The position numbers were made by a program, and so were the translations under genes. Below, one piece after another: positions 30,819 through 37,230 of a stretch of 37,230 nucleotides of DNA (the stretch's first letter is position 1; each line of letters starts with the position of its first letter). The stretch is from JAUSPI01 sp964454305 (lineage in GTDB: Bacteria; Desulfobacterota; Syntrophia; Syntrophales; JADFWA01). The stretch is taken from positions 1-37,230 of the forward strand of contig CAYVXX010000013.1 in NCBI GenBank assembly GCA_964454305.1. The letters run 5' to 3'. The notes under the pieces are model-generated. The model had not been told where the DNA came from. It worked only from the letters and a program-made list of their open reading frames with translations, and ran no database searches.

Positions 30819-31826
30819 ATGCAAAAAAACTGGCGTAGTTTAATACAGTCGAAGCGAATCGAAATAGATGAAAAAACACATACTCAATTTTATGGGGAAT
30901 TTACCTGCCAGCCTTTGGAAAGGGGTTTTGGCATTACTTTGGGTAACTCTCTGAGAAGGGTATTGCTATCTTCCATACAGGGAGCAGCTATTGTTTCCGT
31001 GAAGATTGACGGAGTTCTTCACGAGTACTCAACGATTCCAGGGGTGAAAGATGATGCGACCGATCTCATTTTAAACCTTAAAGGCATACGTTTAAAACTT
31101 CATGAAGGGCCCAGGGTTATACATATTGATGCCTCAGGGGAGGGGGTTATAACCGCAGGGGATATCATTACAGATGGAACTGTTGAGATAATGAATCCGG
31201 ATCATTATATTACAACCCTCTCGGCTGATGCTGTGTTTAAGGCAGAAATGGTCGTGAAGATGGGTCGAGGTTATGTTCCCGCTAAAAGGGAGAGGGATCC
31301 TGACCAACCGGAAGGTACTATAAATATTGATGCGTTGTTTTCACCAATTAAAAAGGTAAACTATACGTTAACCCATGCCAGGGTGGGTCAGATTACTGAT
31401 TATGATAGGCTCATATTAGAGGTATGGACGGATGGGAGTATTTTACCGGAGGATGCCGTAGCTTATTCTGCAAAAATATTAAAGGAACAGCTTAATGTTT
31501 TTATAAATTTTGAAGAGGAAGAGGAAGAGAAAGAAGAACATAAAGGGACCGAGGAAAAGGGAAAAATCAATGAGAATTTGCACAGGAGTGTTGATGAATT
31601 GGAGCTTTCTGTAAGATCTGCAAACTGTTTAAAAAATGCCGGCATTACTCTTATTGGAGAACTTGTTCAGAAGACTGAGACTGAAATGCTTAAAACCAAG
31701 AACTTTGGAAGGAAGTCCCTGAGTGAAATTAAAGAAATACTTGCTGAGATGGGACTTGGACTCGGTATGAAGGTAGATTTTACACTGCCGGTAAAAGATG
31801 ATAAAGAAGAAGCTAAAGAGGTATAG
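30819..31826 (+). CDS. rpoA: DNA-directed RNA polymerase subunit alpha
   Basis: A 335-residue alpha subunit, the dimer that nucleates polymerase assembly. The N-terminal domain (about 1-230) has RGFGITLGNSLRRVLLSSIQG. An unusually acidic linker (EEEEEEKEEHKGTEEKGK, about 228-245) leads to the C-terminal domain (about 253-318, with SVRSANCLKNAGITLIGELV and KNFGRKSLSEIKEILAEMGL), which binds UP elements and activators. The beta and beta' genes are in the same window. AGGAAG precedes the ATG. rplQ follows 35 bases later. Confidence 0.99.
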   Translation: MQKNWRSLIQSKRIEIDEKTHTQFYGEFTCQPLERGFGITLGNSLRRVLLSSIQGAAIVSVKIDGVLHEYSTIPGVKDDATDLILNLKGIRLKLHEGPRVIHIDASGEGVITAGDIITDGTVEIMNPDHYITTLSADAVFKAEMVVKMGRGYVPAKRERDPDQPEGTINIDALFSPIKKVNYTLTHARVGQITDYDRLILEVWTDGSILPEDAVAYSAKILKEQLNVFINFEEEEEEKEEHKGTEEKGKINENLHRSVDELELSVRSANCLKNAGITLIGELVQKTETEMLKTKNFGRKSLSEIKEILAEMGLGLGMKVDFTLPVKDDKEEAKEV

Positions 31827-31861
31827 CAGATAGATTCATTAATTAGAAAGGAAGATGTTAA

Positions 31862-32239
31862 ATGCGTCACAGAAAGGCTGGGAGGAAGCTTGGTAGAACC
31901 ACGAGTCATAGAAAAGCGATGCTGAGAAATATTGTAACTTCCTTCATAAAACATGAAAAGATCGTTACAACCGATGCAAAGGCAAAAGAGTTGAGAAAAA
32001 TTGCCGAAAAGATAATTACCTTAGGAAAAAGGGACAGCCTCCATGCAAGAAGACAGGTTTTGTCTTTTATAAGGGAACGGACAGTTGTCAAAAAGCTTTT
32101 TGAAGAGCTGTCACCCCGGTACAGTGAAAAGGATGGGGGATATTCGAGGATAGTAAAGGTAGGTTACAGAGCAGGTGACAATGCCCCTATGTCTGTTATT
32201 GAATTAATTTCAGAAGGAGAAAAGAGACCCTCAAAGTAG
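31862..32239 (+). CDS. rplQ: 50S ribosomal protein L17
   Basis: A 125-residue L17 starting MRHRKAGRKLGRTTSHRKAM, near the tunnel exit. The core HEKIVTTDAKAKELRKIAEK (about 31-50) and the C-terminal GGYSRIVKVGYRAGDNAPMS are conserved. AAAGGAAG lies upstream of the ATG. It is the last gene of the ribosomal block, and a strong terminator follows about 55 bases after the stop. Confidence 0.98.
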   Translation: MRHRKAGRKLGRTTSHRKAMLRNIVTSFIKHEKIVTTDAKAKELRKIAEKIITLGKRDSLHARRQVLSFIRERTVVKKLFEELSPRYSEKDGGYSRIVKVGYRAGDNAPMSVIELISEGEKRPSK

Positions 32240-32293
32240 TTGGTACAGTACGTTTCAACCGCGGAAAATAGGGAAATAAAAAAGTGTAAAAAT

Positions 32294-32323
32294 AAAAAGG
32301 CAAGGGATTACCCTTGCCTTTTT
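32294..32323 (+). terminator. Strong intrinsic terminator ending the alpha operon
   Basis: AAAAAGGCAAGGG (32294-32306) pairs perfectly with CCCTTGCCTTTTT (32311-32323) around an ATTA loop: a 13-bp stem with a T tail on both strands' reading, so it could work in either direction. It closes the ribosomal gene block that begins more than 30 kb upstream. Confidence 0.92.
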
Positions 32324-32361
32324 ATTTGATCCAAAGGAATCGGTATCTTTTACGTTTTCCC

Positions 32362-32389
32362 TTGAAATTTTTCTTAAAAGAAATATAAT
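32362..32389 (+). promoter_or_regulatory. Sigma-70-type promoter for the EF-Tu domain II-like gene
   Basis: TTGAAA (32362-32367) and a perfect TATAAT (32384-32389) are separated by 16 bases, just after the alpha-operon terminator. The expected start near 32396 gives a leader of about 110 bases before the gene at 32506, including a small GCGA/TCGC hairpin. It is the clearest promoter in the window. Confidence 0.7.
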
Positions 32390-32505
32390 AAGAAACCGTC
32401 AATGCATAATGTATTTATATATTGCGATATCTCGCTACATTTTAGAGAATATTGTCTTATATCTTTTGAACCCTAATGTATGTGATGAGTAAGGGAGGAT
32501 CAGTC

Positions 32506-32769
32506 ATGGCAGAGGAAAAAATTGGAGAGGTTGTTAAGTTTTTTGCTAAGCCAAGCGTTGCAGCGGTCAAGATTACTGATGGAGAGTTAAAAGTAGGCGA
32601 TACGGTTAAGTTCACAGGTCATACCACTGATTTTGAAAGTAAAATTGACTCGATGGAAATAGAAAACGAAAAAGTTGAAAAGGCAGTAACCGGTGATTAT
32701 ATCGGAATTAAGGTGACGGAGCGAGTTCGTCCTGGCGATGAGATATTCAAGGTTGTGCCGGAAGAATGA
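32506..32769 (+). CDS. Free-standing EF-Tu domain II-like (translation factor beta-barrel) protein
   Basis: An 87-residue protein starting MAEEKIGEVVKFFAKPSVAA. Its pattern GEVVKFFAKPSVAAVKI, then GELKVGDTVKFTGHTTDFES (about 26-45) and GDYIGIKVTERVRPGDEIFK (about 64-83), matches the second, beta-barrel domain of translational GTPases (EF-Tu, IF2, SelB), without any GTPase domain. Similar small proteins are commonly annotated as translation elongation factor-like; their function is unknown to me. The frame opens at 32476, but ATG at 32506 has AAGGGAGGA six bases upstream. It has its own strong promoter after the ribosomal terminator, so it is probably expressed independently. Confidence 0.8.
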   Translation: MAEEKIGEVVKFFAKPSVAAVKITDGELKVGDTVKFTGHTTDFESKIDSMEIENEKVEKAVTGDYIGIKVTERVRPGDEIFKVVPEE

Positions 32770-33220
32770 TTTGATGATAAGCTCATAGTGAAAGATCAAA
32801 GGCGGTGGGCTTGGTGCTGGCTTAAGACTTGGTATTCCGAACAACCAGCGTTGATCCTTCTTTTAACTTTTCATTGTCCATCTAAAAAATCCCTGATAAA
32901 TTCCTTGAATCTGAAATTTTTGGATTAGGGTCATATTTTAAAATATAGTTAAGGGAAAGTTAATTTTGCTTGCAAACATTTCTCCTGTTAAATATCTGGT
33001 TATTTGATAAAGTAGACAAAGGTTGGGGAGCTATTTGTGTTTGTAGCTGCCTGAAACTGCGAGCTGGCGGGTTGATTTTTCTTTTGATGGTGTCATTTCT
33101 GTAAAAGATATATGGCGAGCGAGTTTCATAAAATCACTTTTTAATGCTTCGAAGATCCCCCCAGTGAGCTTATGGAGACTTCAATTTTTTATCCTAAAAA
33201 ACGTGAAAAGGAATAATTAT
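32770..33220 (+). other. 451-base intergenic region with an inverted repeat and a palindrome
   Basis: No convincing gene is visible on either strand. GATCAA (32794-32799) and GCTGG (32816-32820) pair with TTGATC (32851-32856) and CCAGC (32845-32849), followed by a T-rich stretch, so this may end transcription of the gene before. ATATTTTAAAATAT (32933-32946) is a perfect palindrome. The frame of the next gene is open up to 33164, but that part has no ribosome binding site. Confidence 0.45.
32966..32994 (+). promoter_or_regulatory. Possible promoter for the metallo-hydrolase gene
   Basis: TTGCTT (32966-32971) and TAAATA (32989-32994) are 17 bases apart, 20 bases after the palindrome ATATTTTAAAATAT. 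The transcript leader would be about 220 bases long. Both hexamers deviate from consensus, so this is tentative. Confidence 0.35.
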
Positions 33221-33994
33221 ATGGATATAAGGGTATTAGGTTGTCACGGATCCAAGCTCCCCGGCTACAATACTACGTGTTTTTTATTAGATGAAGAAAT
33301 TTTACTCGATGCCGGCACAATAACTTCTGTATTGTCATTGGAAGAACAAATTAAGATAGGATATGTTCTTGTAACTCACGCTCATCTTGATCATGTCTGT
33401 GATATAATGTTCTTGGCGGATAATCTTTATTATAGCAAAAAAGAATATCCGGCGATTAGGGTTTTAAGTACACAGGGAGTTATTGATGCGCTGAGGGCGA
33501 ATCTCTTTAATAACATTATATGGCCTGATTTCTCATCGATTCCAACTCCGGAGACAGCTCTCTTCAAATTTGACATCGTTCAACTGGACGAAAGATTCAA
33601 TCTGAATAATTTCACTATTACGGCGGTCAGAGTCAATCATACTGTTGAGACAATCGGGTATGTAATAGAATCTGAAAGTGGTTCATTTCTCTTTATAGGA
33701 GATACCGGTCCGACTGAAGATATTTGGGAAGTTGCACGGAAGCTCAAGAATTTGAAAGCCGTATTTGTTGAAGTATCACTTCCCGACAGCATGGAGGATA
33801 TTGCGGGTATTACTGGTCATCTTACACCTGCCAGTCTCGGTCGTGAATTAAAGAAGTTGGGTGCTGCAACACCGAAAATTTATCTTTACCATATGAAACC
33901 CCAGTACGAAGAAACCATCAGAAAAGAGATAGACTCTTTTGAGAACAAAAATATTCACATCCTTAGCGAAGGAGAAGTGATAAAAATAGGATAA
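33221..33994 (+). CDS. Metallo-beta-lactamase-fold hydrolase, class II cyclic-nucleotide phosphodiesterase-like
   Basis: A 257-residue cytoplasmic protein (no signal peptide) of the metallo-beta-lactamase fold. The zinc motif THAHLDH (His53, His55, Asp57, His58), then His140, Asp161 (IGDTGP) and His224 (YLYHMKP) supply a complete two-metal site. HAHLDHVCDIMFLADN and GHLTPASLGREL (with His200) resemble the class II 3',5'-cyclic AMP phosphodiesterase family (PDE1/CpdP type). The frame opens at 33164, but ATG at 33221 has AAAAGGA eight bases upstream and the conserved fold starts right after. The substrate is not proven; an RNase Z-like or other phosphoester activity is possible. No cyclase gene is nearby. 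Confidence 0.8.
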   Translation: MDIRVLGCHGSKLPGYNTTCFLLDEEILLDAGTITSVLSLEEQIKIGYVLVTHAHLDHVCDIMFLADNLYYSKKEYPAIRVLSTQGVIDALRANLFNNIIWPDFSSIPTPETALFKFDIVQLDERFNLNNFTITAVRVNHTVETIGYVIESESGSFLFIGDTGPTEDIWEVARKLKNLKAVFVEVSLPDSMEDIAGITGHLTPASLGRELKKLGAATPKIYLYHMKPQYEETIRKEIDSFENKNIHILSEGEVIKIG

Positions 33995-34029
33995 ACATTC
34001 AGCCGCCAGCAGGCAGTGTTAAGAGAATC

Positions 34030-34052
34030 TCCCCGCATAGGTAGCCGGGGTT
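34030..34052 (+). terminator. Weak terminator-like hairpin after the metallo-hydrolase
   Basis: CCCCG (34030-34034) and CGGGG (34045-34049) form a 5-bp GC stem around a ten-base loop, followed by TTT only. It lies 36 bases after the stop of the hydrolase gene and 134 bases before folC. The short stem and T run make it doubtful. Confidence 0.3.
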
Positions 34053-34185
34053 TGTGTGGTGCGCCTCCGGTGAAAATACCATTTGTTTTAACTTTTAAGC
34101 TTTGTGTTTCAAATCAAGGTCTCCTGAAAATTTGTGCTACAACTTAACTCTCTGGATTGAAAGGTTATCTGAACGCTGAAAATAA

Positions 34186-35505
34186 ATGACATCTCAAAAT
34201 CCCCTTGAATACCTTTCAGGATTGAGAGATAAGGGAATACATTTGAGTCTTGTTCCTGTCTCCCAACTCCTTGACCGATTAAATAATCCCCAGGAAAAAT
34301 ATAAGACAGTTCTGGTTGGCGGAACCAATGGCAAGGGTTCAATCGCAGCTATGATTTCTTCTATTCTCCTGGAGGGAGGATTAAACGTTGGCCTTTATAC
34401 TTCACCTCATCTTATTAATGTCAATGAGCGTATAAGGGTAAACAACCGTATGATATCGGATGAGGAACTCTCCGGACTGATTGAGAAGGTGCGCGGAGAG
34501 CTTGAAGGAGATATAACCTATTTTGAACTTGTTACAGCTTTGGCTTTTCTCCATTTTTTCCGAAACGGTGTGGATGTGGCTGTTTTAGAGGTTGGAATGG
34601 GCGGAAGACTTGATGCGACAAATGTTGTGATACCGGAAGTATCCGTGATATCCAATGTCTCTTTGGAGCATGTAAAATATCTTGGCAGTAATTTGGGAGC
34701 AGTTGCCAGGGAAAAAGGAGGAATTATCAAGAATGGAGGTATATGCATTACGGGTGCGAAAGAGAAGAACGTTTTGAGGGTGTTGGAGAATATATGTAGC
34801 GAACGAGAGGCAAGACTTTACCGGTTAGGAAAAGACGTGAAAGTTAGAGCAGTGAAAACTCTCCGGCTTGAAGAAACTTACGCACCAGAGTTGAACATCT
34901 TCTCTTATAAAGGGATTAAAAAAGATTATCGAAACCTTATTTGCCCCTTGATAGGAAGGCATCAGATAGAGAATGCCGCCGTGGCTCTTGGAACGATAGA
35001 GCTCCTGGCGGCTAAAGGTTTTGGTGTTAATGATAGTGCAGTAATGTGTGGTTTGAGAAATGTACGATGGGAAGGGAGATTAGAGGTGCTTCAGAATTCT
35101 CCCATGCTGGTTGTGGATGGTGCCCACAATCCGGCGGGGGCATCTGCTCTTCGCAGTGCGTTGAGGGATAAGTTTTCCTATAAGAAATTAATTCTCCTGT
35201 TCGGTGTACTTGGTGATAAGGATTACAGGATGATGCTGAAAAAATTGGTCCCTCTTGCCGATAAACTTATCCTCACAGAGCCCAAAGAGAAAAGAAGCTT
35301 GCATTTGATGGATATATTACCCGTTGCAAAGATGTATATTAATAGTGTAGACGCTATTGAAGATTCCGGCCGAGCCCTTTCGCGGGCTTTTGCTCTTGCC
35401 GAAAAAGATGATCTTATCTGTGTGACCGGTTCCCTTTTTCTTGTTGGAGAGATAAAAAGACACTGGAATCAGAATTCAGGAGTCAGGATTCAGGAGTCAG
35501 AATGA
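34186..35505 (+). CDS. folC: Bifunctional folylpolyglutamate synthase / dihydrofolate synthase
   Basis: A 439-residue FolC, a Mur-ligase-type ATP-dependent enzyme that joins glutamate to dihydropteroate and extends folate polyglutamate tails in the cytoplasm. It has the P-loop VGGTNGKGS (residues 44-52), YTSPHLINVNERIRVN (about 66-81), the metal-binding LEVGMGGRLDATN (about 132-144) and the C-terminal VVDGAHNPAGA motif (about 308-318). The last dozen residues (after KRHW: NQNSGVRIQESE) are encoded by the intergenic repeat at 35467-35500 and are not family sequence. Its stop overlaps the lptD start (ATGA). The start ATG has no good ribosome binding site. Confidence 0.96.
   Translation: MTSQNPLEYLSGLRDKGIHLSLVPVSQLLDRLNNPQEKYKTVLVGGTNGKGSIAAMISSILLEGGLNVGLYTSPHLINVNERIRVNNRMISDEELSGLIEKVRGELEGDITYFELVTALAFLHFFRNGVDVAVLEVGMGGRLDATNVVIPEVSVISNVSLEHVKYLGSNLGAVAREKGGIIKNGGICITGAKEKNVLRVLENICSEREARLYRLGKDVKVRAVKTLRLEETYAPELNIFSYKGIKKDYRNLICPLIGRHQIENAAVALGTIELLAAKGFGVNDSAVMCGLRNVRWEGRLEVLQNSPMLVVDGAHNPAGASALRSALRDKFSYKKLILLFGVLGDKDYRMMLKKLVPLADKLILTEPKEKRSLHLMDILPVAKMYINSVDAIEDSGRALSRAFALAEKDDLICVTGSLFLVGEIKRHWNQNSGVRIQESE
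35467..35500 (+). repeat. Tandem ATTCAGGAGTCAG repeat at the folC-lptD junction
   Basis: ATTCAGGAGTCAG occurs exactly twice (35474-35486 and 35488-35500), 14 bases apart, preceded by a partial copy AATCAG (35467-35472). It is inside the folC frame, encodes its C-terminal tail, and ends two bases before the lptD ATG. The same GTCAG core appears at 2682-2699 and 29174-29232. Confidence 0.75.
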
Positions 35506-37230
35506 AGAAAAGGGCCCTTTTTATTACGGTTATTATTATCTTGTTTTTTTCCTTTCAGATTGAGTTTGCCCTTGCTTTTGAAAGAAACATGCAAAAAGGG
35601 CCGGTTAATATAGAGGCTGACAGTCTCGCCTATGACAAGGATACTGATAAATATAGTGCAAAGGGAAATGTTGTAATTACATTTACCGGTGGTTTTCTCA
35701 AGGCTGATTATGTGGATTTGAATAAGACGACGGGTGATGCCGAAGCTTCCGGGAATGTTTATATCAAAAGTGATGATGATATACTGGAAGGGGACAACGT
35801 TAAATTTAATATAACCACGAAAACGGGTATTGTCTACGAGGGAAAGCTGTTCTTTGCCGAAAATCATTTCTATATAAACGGGAAAGAGATTGAGAAGAAG
35901 GGGGAAGCCACATATCATCTTAAAGATGCTACGGCAACCACCTGTGACGGGGATTGGCCGGCCTGGAGATTCACAGGAAAAGAGCTTGATGTGACCATCG
36001 ATGGTTACGGTACGGTGAAACATGGCACCTTTCAGGTAAAAAACTTTCCCTTCTTGTATATGCCGTATATGATATTTCCAGCGAAGACAACGAGGCAATC
36101 AGGTTTCCTTCCACCCCGTATTTCAAATTCGGATAAACATGGCTGGGACGCGGAACTCCCGCTCTACTGGGCGATTTCAAAAAGTACAGATGCTACGTTT
36201 TATCAACGTTACATGGATAAAAATGGATTAAAAGAGGGGGTTGAATTCAGGTACTTTATCAACAAGGATTCATTCGGCACCTTTTATGCTGACTATCTTA
36301 AAGATGAAAAAACCGGGGAAATGGCCGACGATGAGGGTTTAACACGGAACTGGAAGGAAAAACAGGAGAGGTGGTCGTATTACTTGAATCATCAGACCAC
36401 TTTCAGCCCCGGTTTTTATTTGAGAACAGACATAAAAAAAGTTTCCGATAATTGGTATTTCAGAGATTTCTCCGATTATAACTACTATTTGGACAATTAC
36501 ACGGAGAAAGGGGAACGCAAGCTTGGTAAGGTTTCCTTTCTTGGTGATGAATCCCTCGCTTCGCTGGACTCTACGGCCCGTCTTGTTAAGGATTGGAGCT
36601 TGTTTAATCTTACCGCCCTTGTTCAGTACACTGATAATTTTGCGAGCTATGACAACAATTCAACACTGCAAAAATATCCTGAAATAACCTTTACCGGTGT
36701 TAACCAGCCTATCCTAGACACGCCACTCAACTTTGCCCTGGATTCTTCGTTTAATAATTATCAGAGAACCGAGGATGACCATGGACAACTTTACGATGCT
36801 CACCCCACGTTTTCTTTACCGTTCAACTTTGGCGACTATCTTGATTTTACCCCATCGATAGGGTTGAGAGAAACCTTCTGGAATGCCAGTGAGCTCCGGG
36901 CGGCAAGCAGCGAGGAGCATGGAGGCAGGGAGATATATAATGTGGGGGCGTCGCTTTCCTCGGAAGTTCAGAGGATCTTCGATATAGGCGGAGAGACGGT
37001 TGATAAGATACGGCACGGAATTAAACCGGAATTAACCTATACTTACATTCCCTATGTATATCAGAGAGATCTTCCGGATTTCGTAGCGACGGTAAGTGAA
37101 ACAAACAGCGTAACCTATTCACTGACAAATAGTTTCATGGCCAGGTTGAAAAATACAGACAAGAGCAAAGACAAGAGCAAAGACAAAAGTAAAGATAAAA
37201 GTACAGATAAAAGTGAAGCCGGGGGGGGTA
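35502..37230 (+). CDS. lptD: LPS-assembly outer membrane protein LptD, N-terminal part (runs off the window)
   Basis: The frame is open from ATG at 35502 to the window end, giving 576 residues without a stop. LptD is the outer-membrane barrel that inserts lipopolysaccharide into the outer leaflet with LptE. Residues 1-25 (MKKRALFITVIIILFFSFQI...) form a signal peptide. The periplasmic jellyroll (OstA/LptA-like) domain follows, about 33-150, with VNIEADSLAYDKDTDKYSAK and repeated GNV turns, then the plug-to-barrel segment with NFPFLYMPYMIFPAKTTRQSG (about 180-200) and barrel strands. Near the visible end a Lys-Asp-Lys-Ser tandem repeat occurs (from 37156). It overlaps the folC stop, so it is probably co-translated. 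Confidence 0.93.
   Translation, partial: MKKRALFITVIIILFFSFQIEFALAFERNMQKGPVNIEADSLAYDKDTDKYSAKGNVVITFTGGFLKADYVDLNKTTGDAEASGNVYIKSDDDILEGDNVKFNITTKTGIVYEGKLFFAENHFYINGKEIEKKGEATYHLKDATATTCDGDWPAWRFTGKELDVTIDGYGTVKHGTFQVKNFPFLYMPYMIFPAKTTRQSGFLPPRISNSDKHGWDAELPLYWAISKSTDATFYQRYMDKNGLKEGVEFRYFINKDSFGTFYADYLKDEKTGEMADDEGLTRNWKEKQERWSYYLNHQTTFSPGFYLRTDIKKVSDNWYFRDFSDYNYYLDNYTEKGERKLGKVSFLGDESLASLDSTARLVKDWSLFNLTALVQYTDNFASYDNNSTLQKYPEITFTGVNQPILDTPLNFALDSSFNNYQRTEDDHGQLYDAHPTFSLPFNFGDYLDFTPSIGLRETFWNASELRAASSEEHGGREIYNVGASLSSEVQRIFDIGGETVDKIRHGIKPELTYTYIPYVYQRDLPDFVATVSETNSVTYSLTNSFMARLKNTDKSKDKSKDKSKDKSTDKSEAGGG
37156..37215 (+). repeat. In-frame 12-base tandem repeats inside lptD
   Basis: About five near-copies of a 12-base unit of the type AAGACAAGAGCA stand in a row, encoding successive [TS]-D-K-S/K-D-K-S tetrads (about residues 552-571), followed by a run of eight G residues (37220-37227 region). 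The strongly charged low-complexity stretch lies within the barrel domain, most simply in a loop. Confidence 0.75.

Noticed and set aside
33164..33220. 19-codon upstream extension of the metallo-hydrolase
   Set aside because: No ribosome binding site; the ATG at 33221 has AAAAGGA at proper distance and the fold begins there.
33995..34185. Possible tetrahydrofolate riboswitch before folC
   Set aside because: A CGGTGAA stretch is present, but I cannot fold the conserved helices or pseudoknot of a known folate riboswitch.
35467..35500. Possible CRISPR-like array at the folC-lptD junction
   Set aside because: Units are only 13 bases and adjacent, without spacers; no cas gene is near.
35490..36098. 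202-residue minus-strand open frame opposite lptD
   Set aside because: lptD on the plus strand has a signal peptide, family motifs and a proper start; the opposite frame has no recognisable features.

Overview
The window is one long, almost entirely co-directional (+ strand) block of translation and transcription genes from a Gram-negative bacterium. Base composition is moderately AT-rich. The gene order (tRNA-Thr / rpmG / tRNA-Trp / secE / nusG, then the beta, str, S10, spc and alpha ribosomal operons joined head to tail), the zinc-ribbon forms of L33, L36, S14, S4 and L24, a map gene directly after secY, and an LPS-export gene (lptD) at the end suggest a member of the former Deltaproteobacteria (Desulfobacterota). 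That placement is an inference from gene order and protein style, not from a database search.

Layout. 1-654: the 3' part of tRNA-Gly(TCC), tRNA-Thr(GGT), rpmG and tRNA-Trp(CCA). 693-3869: secE, nusG, rplK, rplA, a probable L10-type leader with an attenuator, rplJ and rplL. 3957-12293: rpoB and rpoC. 12344-16555: rpsL, rpsG, fusA, tuf. 16654-21851: rpsJ, rplC, rplD, rplW, rplB, rpsS, rplV, rpsC, rplP, rpmC, rpsQ. 22087-28718: rplN, rplX, rplE, rpsN (zinc type), rpsH, rplF, rplR, rpsE, rpmD, rplO, secY, map. 28797-32239: infA, rpmJ, rpsM, rpsK, rpsD, rpoA, rplQ, closed by a strong 13-bp-stem terminator. After it come a separately promoted small protein resembling a free-standing EF-Tu domain II, a metallo-beta-lactamase-fold hydrolase of the class II cyclic-nucleotide phosphodiesterase type, folC, and the 5' part of lptD, which runs off the window end.

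The genes work together as the core of gene expression: the RNA polymerase subunits (alpha, beta, beta'), NusG, about 30 ribosomal proteins, EF-G, EF-Tu and IF-1, plus the Sec translocon subunits SecE and SecY and the enzyme that trims N-terminal methionine. The only readable regulatory signals are RNA-level: a leader and terminator before rplJ, a terminator between rpsJ and rplC, and several structured spacers.

I did not find a previously undescribed multi-gene system; most of the window is conserved housekeeping DNA. The points most worth a second look are: an L7/L12 whose N-terminus has been expanded by seven tandem 15-bp (five-residue) repeats; the stand-alone EF-Tu domain II-like protein with its own promoter; dispersed GTCAG-type intergenic repeats, one of which encodes the FolC C-terminus and supplies the folC/lptD junction; a Lys/Asp/Ser tandem repeat inside LptD; a structured rpsS-rplV spacer; and an EF-Tu that looks unlike the usual deltaproteobacterial form, with no tuf gene at the tRNA-Thr/rpmG locus where one is often found.
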